Below are positions 10,277 through 24,172 of a stretch of 64,000 nucleotides of DNA, piece by piece. The translations under genes and the position numbers were made by a program. Source of the stretch: Strongylocentrotus droebachiensis (lineage: Eukaryota > Echinodermata > Echinoidea > Camarodonta > Strongylocentrotidae). The DNA is taken from NCBI GenBank assembly GCA_035222895.1, contig JAVYIG010001839.1:1-64000 (forward strand), read 5' to 3'. How positions within the stretch are numbered: the first letter of the stretch is position 1; each line of letters starts with the position of its first letter. The notes beneath the pieces were generated by a model. The model worked only from the letters and a program-made list of their open reading frames with translations, did not search any database and was not told the DNA's origin.

Positions 10277-13200
10277 GTAGTGATTTAACCCTTTTATTTG
10301 GACGTAATCATTCTATAAACTTGATAACATCTTAATGGGATAGTTGAGTTCTGTTTTCAGACCGCAAATGCCTTCGAAGTGAATGATTATTGCTCTTATT
10401 TTTATCTATGACATTTATAGTGCCCTTTTAGTACCTAAAATTGCTATGAAGGTAATTTTAGACCCCAAAATGTGTGAAATTTTGCCAATACGATCATACC
10501 GATTCAGCTCCACTTAAAAAAAAAACACGATGACCGTTAATTAATTATTTAATTAAAAATAACAATACATGAGCCGGCTAATTGTGGGTAATATTAGCGA
10601 CACGAAAAAATGACAACAAAAAAAGCCAACATCAGCATTGGCTGAAATACGACGTAAAAGGCATTATTTCGTTTTTTTCAATGGTTTTTTCAAATTTGTC
10701 AAAATATCTAATATTTGTGGTGGTACACAAGTATTATAAATTGTTATATTTCAGCCGTCTCTGAACCGATTTTGATCAAACAAAGATGATTTTGTCATTT
10801 GAATATTATGTTCTTTCAAATTTGACACTCAGTTTTTCATTATCTCACAAAAAAATATTTTGTGTAGCGCCCTCTGCAACAGAACTCAACTATCCCTTTA
10901 AGAACTTTGTTTCTTTCCTTTACGGACAGATCGAGCCTACTCTAAAGAAAATGAAGGGCACAGTACCGTGAGGAAAATAATTATAGGGATCTGGGTTAAG
11001 GTTCTTAATGTCTGTAGACTACATTCAGCAACTTGCATATCATTAAGCTCAAAACCGCGTTTATTCGCTCACGTCCTTTGGTAATAATCTTCATTACCGA
11101 TTCCCTCGGAGAGAAGTTAAAACATTCGGTTCCCTGGTTGATTACCTACATGTAATTATTATGCTCTGTAATAAACAATCATTAAGCTAACATCATTGTT
11201 GTGATTTGTACAGGTGTCGGCAAGTTTGTGCTGGATAAGTGTATCGAACCTGAGCCTAAGCTAAGCGTTCAACCTAGCGATGATGAAGATGAACCAGACA
11301 GCTATGTCAAGATCAAGGTGGACTTTGAGTTACTAGAGGACTGGTTCTCAGAGTGGATGAGGAATTGGAAGGGTAATTATTACACAATTATTGAATCTCT
11401 ATATAGCTAATGAATTTCGAGAAATAAAAGTCATCCCAGAGAAATAATATTTGGAGTACGTCTAGGTCTGTGTAATTCCTCATTATCCAGTTCGTATAAT
11501 TTCAATAGCTGATGCAAATTATTATTAGAAATCTCCCTAAGCTGATTTTTAGAAAGACTTTGCGATCGTGTTTATCTTGGCTTACTTGGAATCATCGGGT
11601 CATCGCGTCGGGCCGGGTGTTCGCGTTACCCGTCGTTTCCTGAAAACACGCTCTTGTATTTACAAAATTTCTGGGATAAAGTTTGTAAAATAAATCCCTC
11701 CCATCTGCAAATGGTCTGCTCCAAATTATCCGACATTTTGTGGAAACCCTATGGAAAATTTACGAAAGGTCTCGTCCTTAACGTGTATATGCACATGGTC
11801 TTCCACTCTAGTTTCACGACCGACCGATGCGATGACCCGATGATTCGAAGTAAGCTTTTATCTTGATATTACTGAGGGAGGGGGGGGGGGGGGGAGGTAG
11901 GGGAATACAAGAAGTCCTCTTAAAGGTAATACAAAGTTTTGGTATGGGGTCATGAATTTGGTTCAAATGAACTTATTGGAAGCATATGCGATTCTAAAAT
12001 ACTCAGTGTTCGTTGTCACGGTTGAAATCGAGTCTAATGTTATAAAATTGTAAATAATAAACTCTTTATGTTGTATAGCTCCCTCTCAAGGTCAAGATGT
12101 TAATTAAGTTATAAAACAATGTTGTTATTGTTTGTGAAAAGCAATGGAGAAAATAAAATATCATTGAAAAAAAAAAAATGTTTCTTGACTATAATCGACC
12201 AATTAGCTATTCCCGTTTGGAAATTATCTATCAGAACTACATATTCTGAGATTTTCATGGTCGCAGCTACCATTGTACGGCCGTAGGCGCTATTTGAAAT
12301 TCATCAAAATTTACCGGGAGCACCGGTAAATTTGTATATTCAATTTTTCTTGAAAGCAGAAGCGTTTTAGGGGCTAAATTTTCTAGTGCTTATAATACAT
12401 CCACAGGGGCATCCAAATATATAAAAATTGTAAAGAATCACTATCCACCCAATTTTCAAAATTTCCCAAAACTTTGTATTACCTTTAACATTCAATTGTA
12501 TTGATTTGATGAGAGGATATCAAGGAAAGATCAACGTAAGAATTGTGAAAGAATAGGGAGTGATGTGTATTAATAACAATCTTTTTGTTTTTAAATATTA
12601 TCATTCATATTTATATATTGTATCTATTCATACTTTGTACACAATATCAGTTTACTGCCTATTTTTACATATTACTCAATTCATATAGACTATCTCTACA
12701 TTTCCCTTTTGCTCGTGTATACCTTTATTTTCCTCGGGACCAATTCATACTGTTATCCCTGACCTGAAACGGCGCCAGAGTGGGATTTTGCGGTAGTGCT
12801 TCTAGCACAGCATTTGACGGTTCAATCAATTGTTTAATCATTAACAACAAAAAACAACAATTTAATCTACCGTCAAACAGACTGTTCGTCAAAATGCACA
12901 TAACAAACTAAACACTTTTTAAACGCTTTCCTCGCCTCTGCGCGGTCGCTCGTTTGCCACAATAATTGCAATTTTCCACAAAACAGTAATCATCAATCAA
13001 AGGAAGGATTACTTTGTAAAACAAATGTTAGTACTTATGTATATTTTTCTGGAGCTGGGAATAATAAATTTATCTTGAAGCCTTCAAATGGTCGCTCTAG
13101 ACCGTTCCATGATAAACACAATGTGGCACATGGAGACTATTTGTGCGGTACATAAAAAGTTAAACAATTGTGGACTATCTTTTCGAATTCTAGCTAACAC

Positions 13201-15706
13201 AGGAGACGATCAGCCAGATGAGCCGAAAAACGGCGATTACATTCCAATGCCTGAACTCGGCCAAGGATCAGGTGATAACGACGAAAACAAAGATGGAAAG
13301 GTAATAATTACAAAATAATATTCTCTAGAATCTTTAATTTCGTAAGATAACTTTATTCGAATTTGTGGATTTCTTTACGATTGAGGTGCTTTTTTGTTTG
13401 TTTTACCTTCATTTTCAGAGAGTTTGACACGAGACTTATTATGATTAGTATATTATTGAAATGGTCTAAAATTATGCCCACAAAGTTCTGCTTAGAGATA
13501 GAATTTAAAGAAGTATTGTTAAGTTTAGGTGAGTACAATTTTACTTTAATACTTCGGTTGTTTTCTTCGCATCTACACGGTCGTTTGTTTGCCCCATGTA
13601 AAATTTTGCATAAATCAATACTAACCAATAGACGAAGGGATTGCTTTCTGCGACACGATGGATTTTGATAATGACCTGTTTCGGGTCTTATTCTGCACAT
13701 TAACCTTATCGATACCGGTATAGATTAGTCTTGTACTGGAAATAGTGAAATAATTTTGAAGCCTTTGGTATAGGCTTATTTATCTTATGATATTATAATG
13801 TACCACAGGGAGATTTTTTTGTGGCTAATTTTGAAGATTAAAACATCCAAACTCTCACCTAACATCAAATCATGAAAGACATGATTCAATAGAAGGCGAT
13901 TATTTACCTCAAACTCGTCGTACATAATTGGTTTTCCAACGAATCTCCAAAGAACACTAAAACATTAACAATCAACGAAAATTTGCATATTCAAAATAAT
14001 TATGTGCATCTTCTTTTTATTTTAGGCGTCGATGCCAAAGGGGGATCCGAACGTAACATCCAACTTCAACAACGATGGAAAATTGAAACCTGGTGCCAAG
14101 ATCTATGTCAGAGATCGCCTTTTACGCTCCGAAAATCATCCTGTGCACTACATGGTATGATGAGAAAAGCATTAAAGCCATACTGTCCTACTTGTAGCTG
14201 CATGTTCATGCTCCCTCTCTATAGAAAACAATGCCTAATCGGTGACCATTGGTCCCCCATGATCCTCGTTTTCTTATGTTAACTGAGAGCTGAGTTGATG
14301 AGATAGCCACCTGTCCAGTGAACTTGCGGGGTGGTCTAATCCCTCCTATAAACTAGTACAGATAAGCTTTAATATACATTTGCCACTCTCCAATCAAGAT
14401 ATCAAGTTCCAGTCAGAAATGTATTGCATTAATGTTTTGAGCGCCCTACGGCAGCTGGAAGATTTTTTCAAAATGTTAAATATATGTGAAATACGAAACA
14501 ATAAAATGAAACTGAAACTAAAATGAACACTAAACACGCTAGATCACATTCTTTTCTGACACAGATTAACTGTATTCTACCAAAATTTAAATCTGACACT
14601 GGTTCTAGGCTTTTGTCCCAAAATATCGGGTTCATGAAAGAAAGTCGATCGCAACGACTTTCGAAAAAAGTTTGAGGTCTGCTTTTTCCTTTAGTCAAAT
14701 CTGAATGAGTAGGATATGGGCCCTAGTGCTTTGCTTGGTTATTAGGTATTAGTGAGTGGCAGAAACAACCCCCCCCCCCCCAAAAAAAAAAAAAAAAAAA
14801 AAAAAAGAAGAAGAAGAAGAAACAAAGTATAATAAGCAATTAGCACCTATCATAAAGAATATCAGACCGATTACAGTATACGAAATAGCTACCAGCATGT
14901 TCAATAGTCGGAAACTCATGATATATTTACAGAATAATACATATCAATGATAATGAAAGATAAAATCAATACTCTCTTTAAGAATTATCATTTTGCATTT
15001 TGTTTTCAGATTGAAAATGATGAGAGTAAGAAGTTACTGGACCACCCTGTAGTTCGTCTGATGTTTAGGAACAAGCACAAAGCGTTTCGTCTCGAATACT
15101 GGCCTCGGTTCTGTCTCCAACTCACACTGCTAGTCTACCTGACACTCCATAGCCTTATCATCCCTCCACCGTACTATGTTAAAAAACACCTGTCAGAGGG
15201 CAACTACACGTGGTTGGCTGATGGGGAAGCCAAGTGGAAGGAGGACCTGGACTCGAACGCATTGGTCCTGTTTGGTTCGATCGGGACCTGGATCATTCTC
15301 CTGCTAACTGTCATCTATTTCTTTGAATTTGTAAGAATTTATGTTTTTACTAAATGCTTGGATGTTAATAGGCCTATATCGGCTACATCCCGCGAGAGCG
15401 AATACCCACATGACCGATAGCACACAAAACAGCAGTCCACGAGACATCATTTAAGTCATACATGCCTTCTGATATTTTTCAGCGAGTTTTGTCGCGATTA
15501 CTTTTCCTAATTTTCTTATGCATATATTTTATAAAGTAGGCGGATTTTGATACTGTTTTTATCGTAGGCTGTTGCAGAGTAAATAGAGTGCAGCAAGATA
15601 ATATAAAAAAGTCAATCGTCGAAAAATCAAATCAGGTTTATTTTGTAAATAATTCTTATAGCTAAATTTCAAACGAGGTTATATTTGTTTTTTCTTCAAA
15701 GTGTGT

Positions 15707-15751
<45 letters not shown>

Positions 15752-18700
15752 TACAGTATAAGCAATTTGCTTTTTTGTGGCCCTAACCATATAATTACTT
15801 GCTTTGTATTTGGTATGTTATATGTATTCTATATTAGTTTTTGTATGTTTTGCTTTTATATGTTTATGGTCCAATAATTTCAAATGAATTCAACATATAT
15901 GAATATATAAAAACGTAAACATACACACAAACATAATCACAATCATACTACATGTAGTAGTCGGCAGATCAGCATGACCAGCAAATTATACAATTTTTTT
16001 TTTTTGGAACGAGAATGACTGTATATGATGAACGAAATTGAACCTTGATAAAATTACCTTTGATCACAACCGAATGCTCACAACAATATTTAATTGAATA
16101 GAATTTGATTGAATGGATTTCTTCAGCTGCATACAAATTAAATTATATTTCAGCGATACAACAATATATAACTTACTTTTTGAACGTGTGCACAAGATAA
16201 TGATAATAGAAATGTTGACATTAAAACGCAATGTAACTGATAACACACTACCAAGAATTATTCATTAAAAAAAGAAAATACACGATCACAATCGTAATTG
16301 TTTTCATTTTTGTTTTTGTTTAAAGCTCCAGAGGAAGTGGGTGTACAGGAAACCAAAGTCTTTTTCGATTGAAGGATGGCTAAGTTTCATCCGGGAGCTC
16401 ACTCTCCAAATCTTGATCATTCTGTTCGTCGTACCAGGGTTTGGTGACGTCTACTTTGGCCACGGTGTTACCTTCAAAGCCGTGAGTATTACATTCTCAT
16501 CTTTGTTAATTATAGAATCATTATCAAAAATGAAATAAGAAAACAGGCACATTTTACAACAACAAGAGCAACAATGAAACACCACTAATTTAGCGGCAAT
16601 AACAACAACTACAACTACTACTACTAATACTACTACTTCTACTACTACTACTAATACTACTACTTCTACTACTACTACTAATACTACTACTTCTACTACT
16701 ACTACTAATACTACTACTTCTACTACTACTACTAATACTAGTACTTCTGCTGCTACTGATACTATTACTAATTTTACAACGAAAACTACCTTTTCTACTA
16801 CTACCTCTACAAACACAAGAAACAACTTCTATTAATACTACTGCTATTACTACTACTATTTCTTCTATTACTACTACTTTTACGATCGCTACAACAACCA
16901 CAACAAATACTACTACTACTATTACTATTTAATTTACTACTGCTTCTACTACTTCTACTACTATCACTATCTAGATCTACTACGGCTACTTATACTTCTA
17001 CTATTACTACTACTGTACCAAACTGACTTAAGATGGTGGTAGAGGTGATTTTGCAGTAGTGCTTCTATTAGAGTATGGCTTTAAGTGAAAATGATCTAAG
17101 AGCTCAATCAAAAATCGTTATTTGTTATTCTATATTTTATTGCAGGATTGGCAATGGGAACTAGGTGCATATGCAGTTCTCTTGGCCTGGATTAATTTCA
17201 TCCTATTCCTGCAAACTGCTCCGTTTTTCGGCATCTACATTCTCATGTTTATAGGTATAAATTAACAACATTTTACAGTTGATTATTGATGGTTGATTGT
17301 TGTTGTTCCTGACTGCTGAAGTAAGCATGTATTTGCTTGTGTGTAAGAAACTATAGCGGACCGCCGGCTTTATGTCCTCTCCAAGGGACTTGGTAACGAG
17401 GATTAAAGCCTTACAAAGGACCCGAGCGCACTGACTTGGTTTTATACCCGTGAACAGGCGCGTACGCAGGTTTTTTCGAAGGGGGGGGGGGGGAGTTAAA
17501 ATTTGAAAATCGCGCGTGAATAGGCGCGGGGGGGGGGGGGGGGGTAAGAGCACTCTTTGTTTTGTCCCGAAAATTAAAAAAATTGGCCGATCGATATTTC
17601 ATTCAGTTGGGGGGGGGGGGGCGGCGGGTAAGGTCAATTTTTTTTGGGTCACCCATTAGCACATGTTTTTTCTTCTTTTTTATTGAAAATAAAAATTGAG
17701 GGGGGGGGGGGTTCCTCCAACACACACAAACACAAAACAAATTTGAAGGGGGTCGACGCCCAACGCCCCCCCCCCCCCTGCGTACGCGCCTGCCCGGGAC
17801 GCCCTTACGGTTACGAGACCACTGCTCTACCACTGCTCTACCACCGAGCCATCGCGACTCCTCGTGAAACCTGCTTTAGCTACCACCTGTAAAGAAAGAC
17901 CACTAGTCTATAAAGACCTTATGTTCTGTATTCCTTTGATGGTCCTTGTAATTGAAACGTGTAGTAGTAGTAGTAGCTGTCTGTCACGAAGCGACAATGA
18001 CCGACCGCCCTCATTTTCACTTTACAGCTGTTCTCCATACAGCTCGCTGGCCTGCAGCAGTTGTCCAAGTCTTGATTTCAATTTGCCTCCGCTTAAGGTT
18101 CGTTCATCTTGATCGTGTCCTTGTAGCGAAGCCGTGGACGACCAATCCCTCTTTCGCCAGCGGGTAGTTGCGAGAATAGTACTTGCTTTGGTAACCTCTC
18201 AGAGGGCATCCTGATGACATGGCCTGTCCATCGTAGGTTCTTCCTGATGAGCAGGTCCTCCATAGAAGGAAGGTTTGCTCGCTGTAGTACCTCTTTGTTG
18301 GTCACCTTGTCCTTCCAACTGATTCTCATGATTGCTCGGAGGTGTCTCATCATGAACGCGTGAAGTTTCTTTACTTGACTTTTGTAGAGAGTCCAGCTTT
18401 CCGCACCATATAAGAGAGTGGATAGGACGATAGCCCTGTAGATTTTGCACTTCACTCTTGTTGAGACATGATGGTTGTTACATAGCCTGGTTCGCAGTCT
18501 TCTAAAGGCACTGCTGGCCTTTGACATTCTTTTCACCAGCTCAGAGTCGATGCGTCCGTCTTTGGATGTAGTGCTGCCGAGGTAAGTGAAGTCATCTACC
18601 TGGTTTAGGGCTGTCCCATCCACTAGGATCTCCTCCTCTCGGTGGTCTGTACCTGGTTGGAATAGTACTTCAGTCTTTTTGATGTTTATTTGGAGACCGA

Positions 18701-21297
18701 ACTTCCTTGATGCTGATGAAAATACATCTATAACATGTTGCATCTGCTCTGGTGTATGAGCAACAAGAGCACTGTCATCTGCAAAGAGGAGTTCCCTCAC
18801 GAGAATCTGTGTAGACTTCGTCTTAGCTTTGAAGTGTGCGACATTGAATAGGTCGGCGTCTTGACGTGATTGTATGTAAACGCCCTCCTCAAAGTCCGCA
18901 AAGGCCTCCTCCAGCATCGCTGAGAGAAAGATGGAGAACAGCGTAGGGGCCAACACACATCCTTGTTTTACACCGTTACTTACAGGGAAGCTATGGGATG
19001 TTTCGCCTGCTTCCTTAACTTTAGCCATCATACCCGTATGTAAGGACTCTACCATTCCGGTGAACTTCTCGGGACATCCATACTTTCGTAGTAGTTGCCA
19101 AAGACCTGTCCTACCAACAGTGTCAAAGGCTTTCGTGAAATCGACAAAAACCACATAGAGGGATCGGTTGTGCTCAATGCACTTCTCCTGTAGTTGTCTG
19201 AGGCAGAAGATCATATCTACTGTGCTCCGGTTGTTTCTAAATCCGCATTGCGTCTACGGCAATATATCTGGTGCTATGTGGGCATTCAATTGAAACGTGA
19301 ACTTGTACATAAAGCCTCGTACGTAAAGTCCACCAGCCTATTCAGACCGCTTTTCTTGTCTCCCTCGCTTGATCTTCATAAACAGTTTTCAAAATGTTTG
19401 TTTTTAATTACAATTCAAACATGATCGCAACCACTTTAAAACCTGTATCTAAAGACCACTCAAGGGAGACAAGAAACGCGATATTGATAGGCCGGTGACC
19501 TTTAAAGACAGGTTCCTTTAGTATACGTTGTAAAGAGAAACTATTCATACATGATGTACATTCGTCCGTGTCTTGAATTTGGTTTACCCGTTTGGTCATC
19601 TAGTTTAACTGTTGTCCAAGTAAACAGCATTGAGCGGCTGCAGATGAGAGCATTGGGTATTACCACTGGTACATTTCCCGACACAATGTATTATGCTCAA
19701 CTACTGTAGTCGCTGGGTGTTGTCAGACTGTCTGAACGACGCTCTGTTCTCTGCGAAAAGTTTGCTAAATCCCTGCTGATCTCAGACCGCCACCGCCATC
19801 TCTTACCTGAAACTAGACAAACTATCTCACAACGCACTCTCCGCAACTCTCTCCAGCTCAATACCCGCAAAATGAGAACAGAACGTTACAGGCAGTCTCC
19901 CATTCCCCACTTCACACGAATCCTGAATTCAAATCTATAGATATTTTCACTCAATATTATGACCATATGTGACCAAGATGTAATTAATTAATTTCTTGTC
20001 ACGCCAATCAGATCAAATCAGATTTCATAGTACCTGTAAAATGATAGGACTATACTCTGTAAGTAAACATAAATTGTATAATTTGTATTATCATATCTCT
20101 CGGATAATCATCTATATAGAAATATATTTTTAAAGAAATGTTAACTAGGTTTAAAAAAGACTTCCTATTAATTTGAAAGTGTATTACACAATTGCATATG
20201 ACATTTAGAAAATGGTAACAACATATTTTACTATTTAAACGTTTTAATTGCATAATTAGAACATGTATTATTTCACGATTGTTTGAAATTAGTTGTTTAG
20301 TTCATTAGAATCAGTAATTAATATAAAAAAGATTGCTAAAAGTATTGATTTCTTTATTCTTGTATGTATTTATAATTTGCAAACTGAATTGTATGAATCT
20401 CCGGACTTTTTATTCAGTATGTTTTTATTTACAATAAACCAGAATTGAACTTGAACTTGAACTTGAACTATTCAAGTTAAACAAAAAAGGGGGTCTTTAT
20501 TGACCTAATGTCTGTCTCTGCAGGGGGTTGCCTAAGCAGGTATCCACTGTATCACTCGAAAATCATTTCAAGGGCGATTTGAATAGTTCATCCATTGTAT
20601 ATTCAATGAAAATCTTGTTTAGATTACGTTATACGTCTTTGTAATATGCATGTTTTTTGAAGTGATGGACGGGCTATTAACATTGCCGTAAATTTGAATA
20701 TCGTATCATAAAACAACTTCGCTCCGTACGTAACGTCATCAAGAAAATGGAGATGCCCGGTATCGTTATGTATCGTAATTTTACTTTACGGTAAGGACAT
20801 CTTGCTTCATTCCTCTCGCATGCACTTTGGTGGGCGATCTTCTTGATTGAATGGGAAATATACAATGAATATCTCAGAATATTAACTTAAATTATTTCTT
20901 GGAGTGAATTTTTCTTTTTACAGCTCCATATCTGAACAAGCCTTTTCTTTTGATTCATCGCAAAATTGAAACGTCAATCCGTTGTCATTGCATTTTCTCT
21001 CCATTGTTTCAAAATAATTAATATCGCCTTTTAATCTAAGCTTGATTTTTACAGGTTATTCCACAGTGTGTTAAAAGAGACCGTTTGTTTATAGTTTGAA
21101 GGTCAGTGTAATTTTTTTCCTCAATTCTATTTGTTGTTTTACAGAGGTTATAACAACTATGGTGAACTTTTTACTTGTTGCCGGGGTCTTTATTTGCACC
21201 TTTGCTGTGGTTTTCTGCATCCTCATCATCAATCAGGTATATAAAATATTGTCTTTGCTATAGATCATCCTATTGGCTAAGAAGCTGTCACGTAATA

Positions 21298-21352
<55 letters not shown>

Positions 21353-23960
21353 TATATATATATAATATTCCGTTTTTTATATAGCGCTCAATACATCGAT
21401 CCAACGATGTACCTAAATGGGGTGTTTATTAGCGAGTATCCTATTAGCTGAAACTATCACATGACAATCGGAGTTCTATAATATATATGTGCAAGAACAT
21501 GCAATATAAAGACCGATTTTCACGGTACAATGATAACAAAAGCGAATTATATTGCGCACCTTTTTTTTGTTTTTCTCTACCATTAGCAAATATAACTCAT
21601 GGACGTTTATGGGCAGCTATAGCAAAGGGAAAGTTGAGTTCTAGGGAGAGGTGAAACATAAGTTGTGAGCGGTTTCATTGTTATTATGCAAGTGTGGAAG
21701 AAAATCAGAGAAAAAAACCCCCTAAAAAGCACGGCTCTTAAAAACATTCATATTCTAAATAAGACACATAACAGCTTAAAAATATATGCCTCATTGTTAT
21801 GCCGCATGTTTGCGTATTCCCATAAATCTTTCTGTGAACAGTGCTTGTTACTTTTACCAAGACTGGGCCAAATTTCTTATCATTTTGATGATTCCAGAAC
21901 CATGCAGTACACACAAATACCCATGTGCTACATGTTCAACTTTTTTTTTATCGATTCCACACCGTTCCTTTTACAAGGCAATCTTATGACCATGCAAAAC
22001 TCAACTTTATGTTTAATACTAACCTTTTTTCTATTTCTATTCTCAGACGCAGTATCACACATTTTGGGACTCCTTAGCTAAGTCTCTGACCATGCTGACC
22101 GGTGGCATAGACTTTGATACCGTCTTTCACCCCACGGACTACTTGTACCAGCAATCTGCTACTGAGGACTTCACGAACATTGTCTTCTATCCAAACACTA
22201 CCCTTGTTATCTTTCTCATCTTTCTCTTTTCTATGCCGATCGTCGTCATGAACCTCCTGGTAAGGAGTATAATATTCGTAGCGCATTGTTGCTTATATGC
22301 ATGTAAAGTGTGTGTGCGTGTGGGTGTGTGTATGTAGGGGGTATTTTTGTGGGGGGGTGAGGTGGGATCCTGGACTTTGTGTAGGAATGCGCATGATAGT
22401 TATACATTATGAGACAAAGAGGTAATTTTCGGGGGATGTTCGAGTAAAAACTGTTTTTTTGAACGAGCAAGAAATTTAAAGTAAAAGAGTATTTTATTTA
22501 CGTATTTACTAATATTTTTATCCTTCCTTGAATTGACATTTCAGACTGGTTTGGCAGTATATGACATTGACGTCATTCAGAAAAAGGCCAAGATTGTTAA
22601 ACAGACAATTGAGGTAAGTTTTCCCTGCTGTCTTTCTTTTTCTAGGGCTTAATTGATCACATGCTGTTCTTCGAATTGGCAACGATAATATTTTTCTTTT
22701 ATTGCTCTATTCTAGACACAGTCAGACACAACTTCGGAAAACCAAGCACATGTGAATTACGCTGAAAACGGCGTAAAACGCACGATTGATATAGCGCCCT
22801 CACTATTCAATACGAAGTAGTGTGAACAAAAAGCATGTGGGGAATTTTGAAAAGTCATTTTGCTGTTTATATTTATTTTTTGGTCAAAAGTAACGCTGCT
22901 TGTTAATTATCTTTAAAATCCTTGAATGACTTCAAAATGACAAATATTTGAAATAGAAATACCTACAACAACTGGTCGACTATGTCCACAAACACAAAGC
23001 AAGTATTTCAGGTACAAAATGTGTGTTAATTCAATGATAACGTGGCCTCGTAGGAAAGAAACGCAAACATTTGATGGATAAAATACGAGAGAATAAGACC
23101 ACAGATATAGGCCCGAATTCACAAAGGAGGTTTGTCGACAAACCTTGGTTTTCGTACGTCATATGACACGTTTTTTACAAACCTTGTAAAAACGCGTAAA
23201 AACGGACGTACGAAAACCAAGGTTTGTCGACAAACCTCCTTTGTGAATTCGGGCCATAGGGTTTAGGAAGCGGGGCTCTGAAATATAATGATATTATTTA
23301 CAATAGCATCCTCGTTTACAGCAAGGCTATCCTCATCAATATACAAACTGTTGTATTTGAGGACCCTGCAATCATGTTATCATAGGTAGCATGACCTCCA
23401 TTTCACGTTGCCTTTCCCATTATTTATCTTTATTTATCTTCTTCCTCCTTTTATAGGTGTAAGGGGAGGGGGCTGACCCCGGCTACGCCATTAATAACAG
23501 ATATTTAATTTCTAGCATTTGAGCCTCATTTATATACACTTGCCTCATTTAAAAGAAAGTCTTAGTGTTTCTTTTAAAAATTCCTGGAATAAATGTTCTC
23601 ATTCAAAAGCTGTGTATTATCATACTTATTTTTTGTTTTTTTACTATTCATAATTATCTATTTTCTTTCTTGTCCCTTCAAATGTAATACATTACCAATT
23701 ATAACTTAAACATGTAGCTAGCCGTTGACGAGGTACTGGTCTCTGCCAGGGGCGTACGCAGGATTTTTTCAAGGGGGGGGGGGGGGGGTTTAAAATCGGG
23801 CCCAAAATATTTTGCTCCCGAAAAATTTAAAATCGCGCCAGCCGAAAAAAGTCGCTCAGTTTGGGGGGGGGGGGGGGGGGGGGTAAGCGTACATTTTTTT
23901 TTTTTTTTTTTGAGTCCCAAAAAAATCGCAACGACTCAGCCAGCCGAAAAGTCGCTCAGT

Positions 23961-24008
<48 letters not shown>

Positions 24009-24137
24009 AAGCGAACACTTTTTTTTTGTTTTTTTGGTCTCGAAATTTGAAAATTTGACATTTTTCTTCGTTGGGGGGGGGGGGGGGGGTAAGGTCACCT
24101 TTTTTAGGTTAGGTGGGCATATTTTTTATTTTTTTAT

Positions 24138-24172
<35 letters not shown>

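Noticed and set aside
16451-16901. Val-rich and Ser-rich minus-strand proteins
   Set aside because: Translations of a trinucleotide microsatellite next to the S3 exon.
21665-22081. 138-codon plus-strand frame before the pore exon
   Set aside because: Intron sequence read in a frame other than that of the exon at 22047; no domain.
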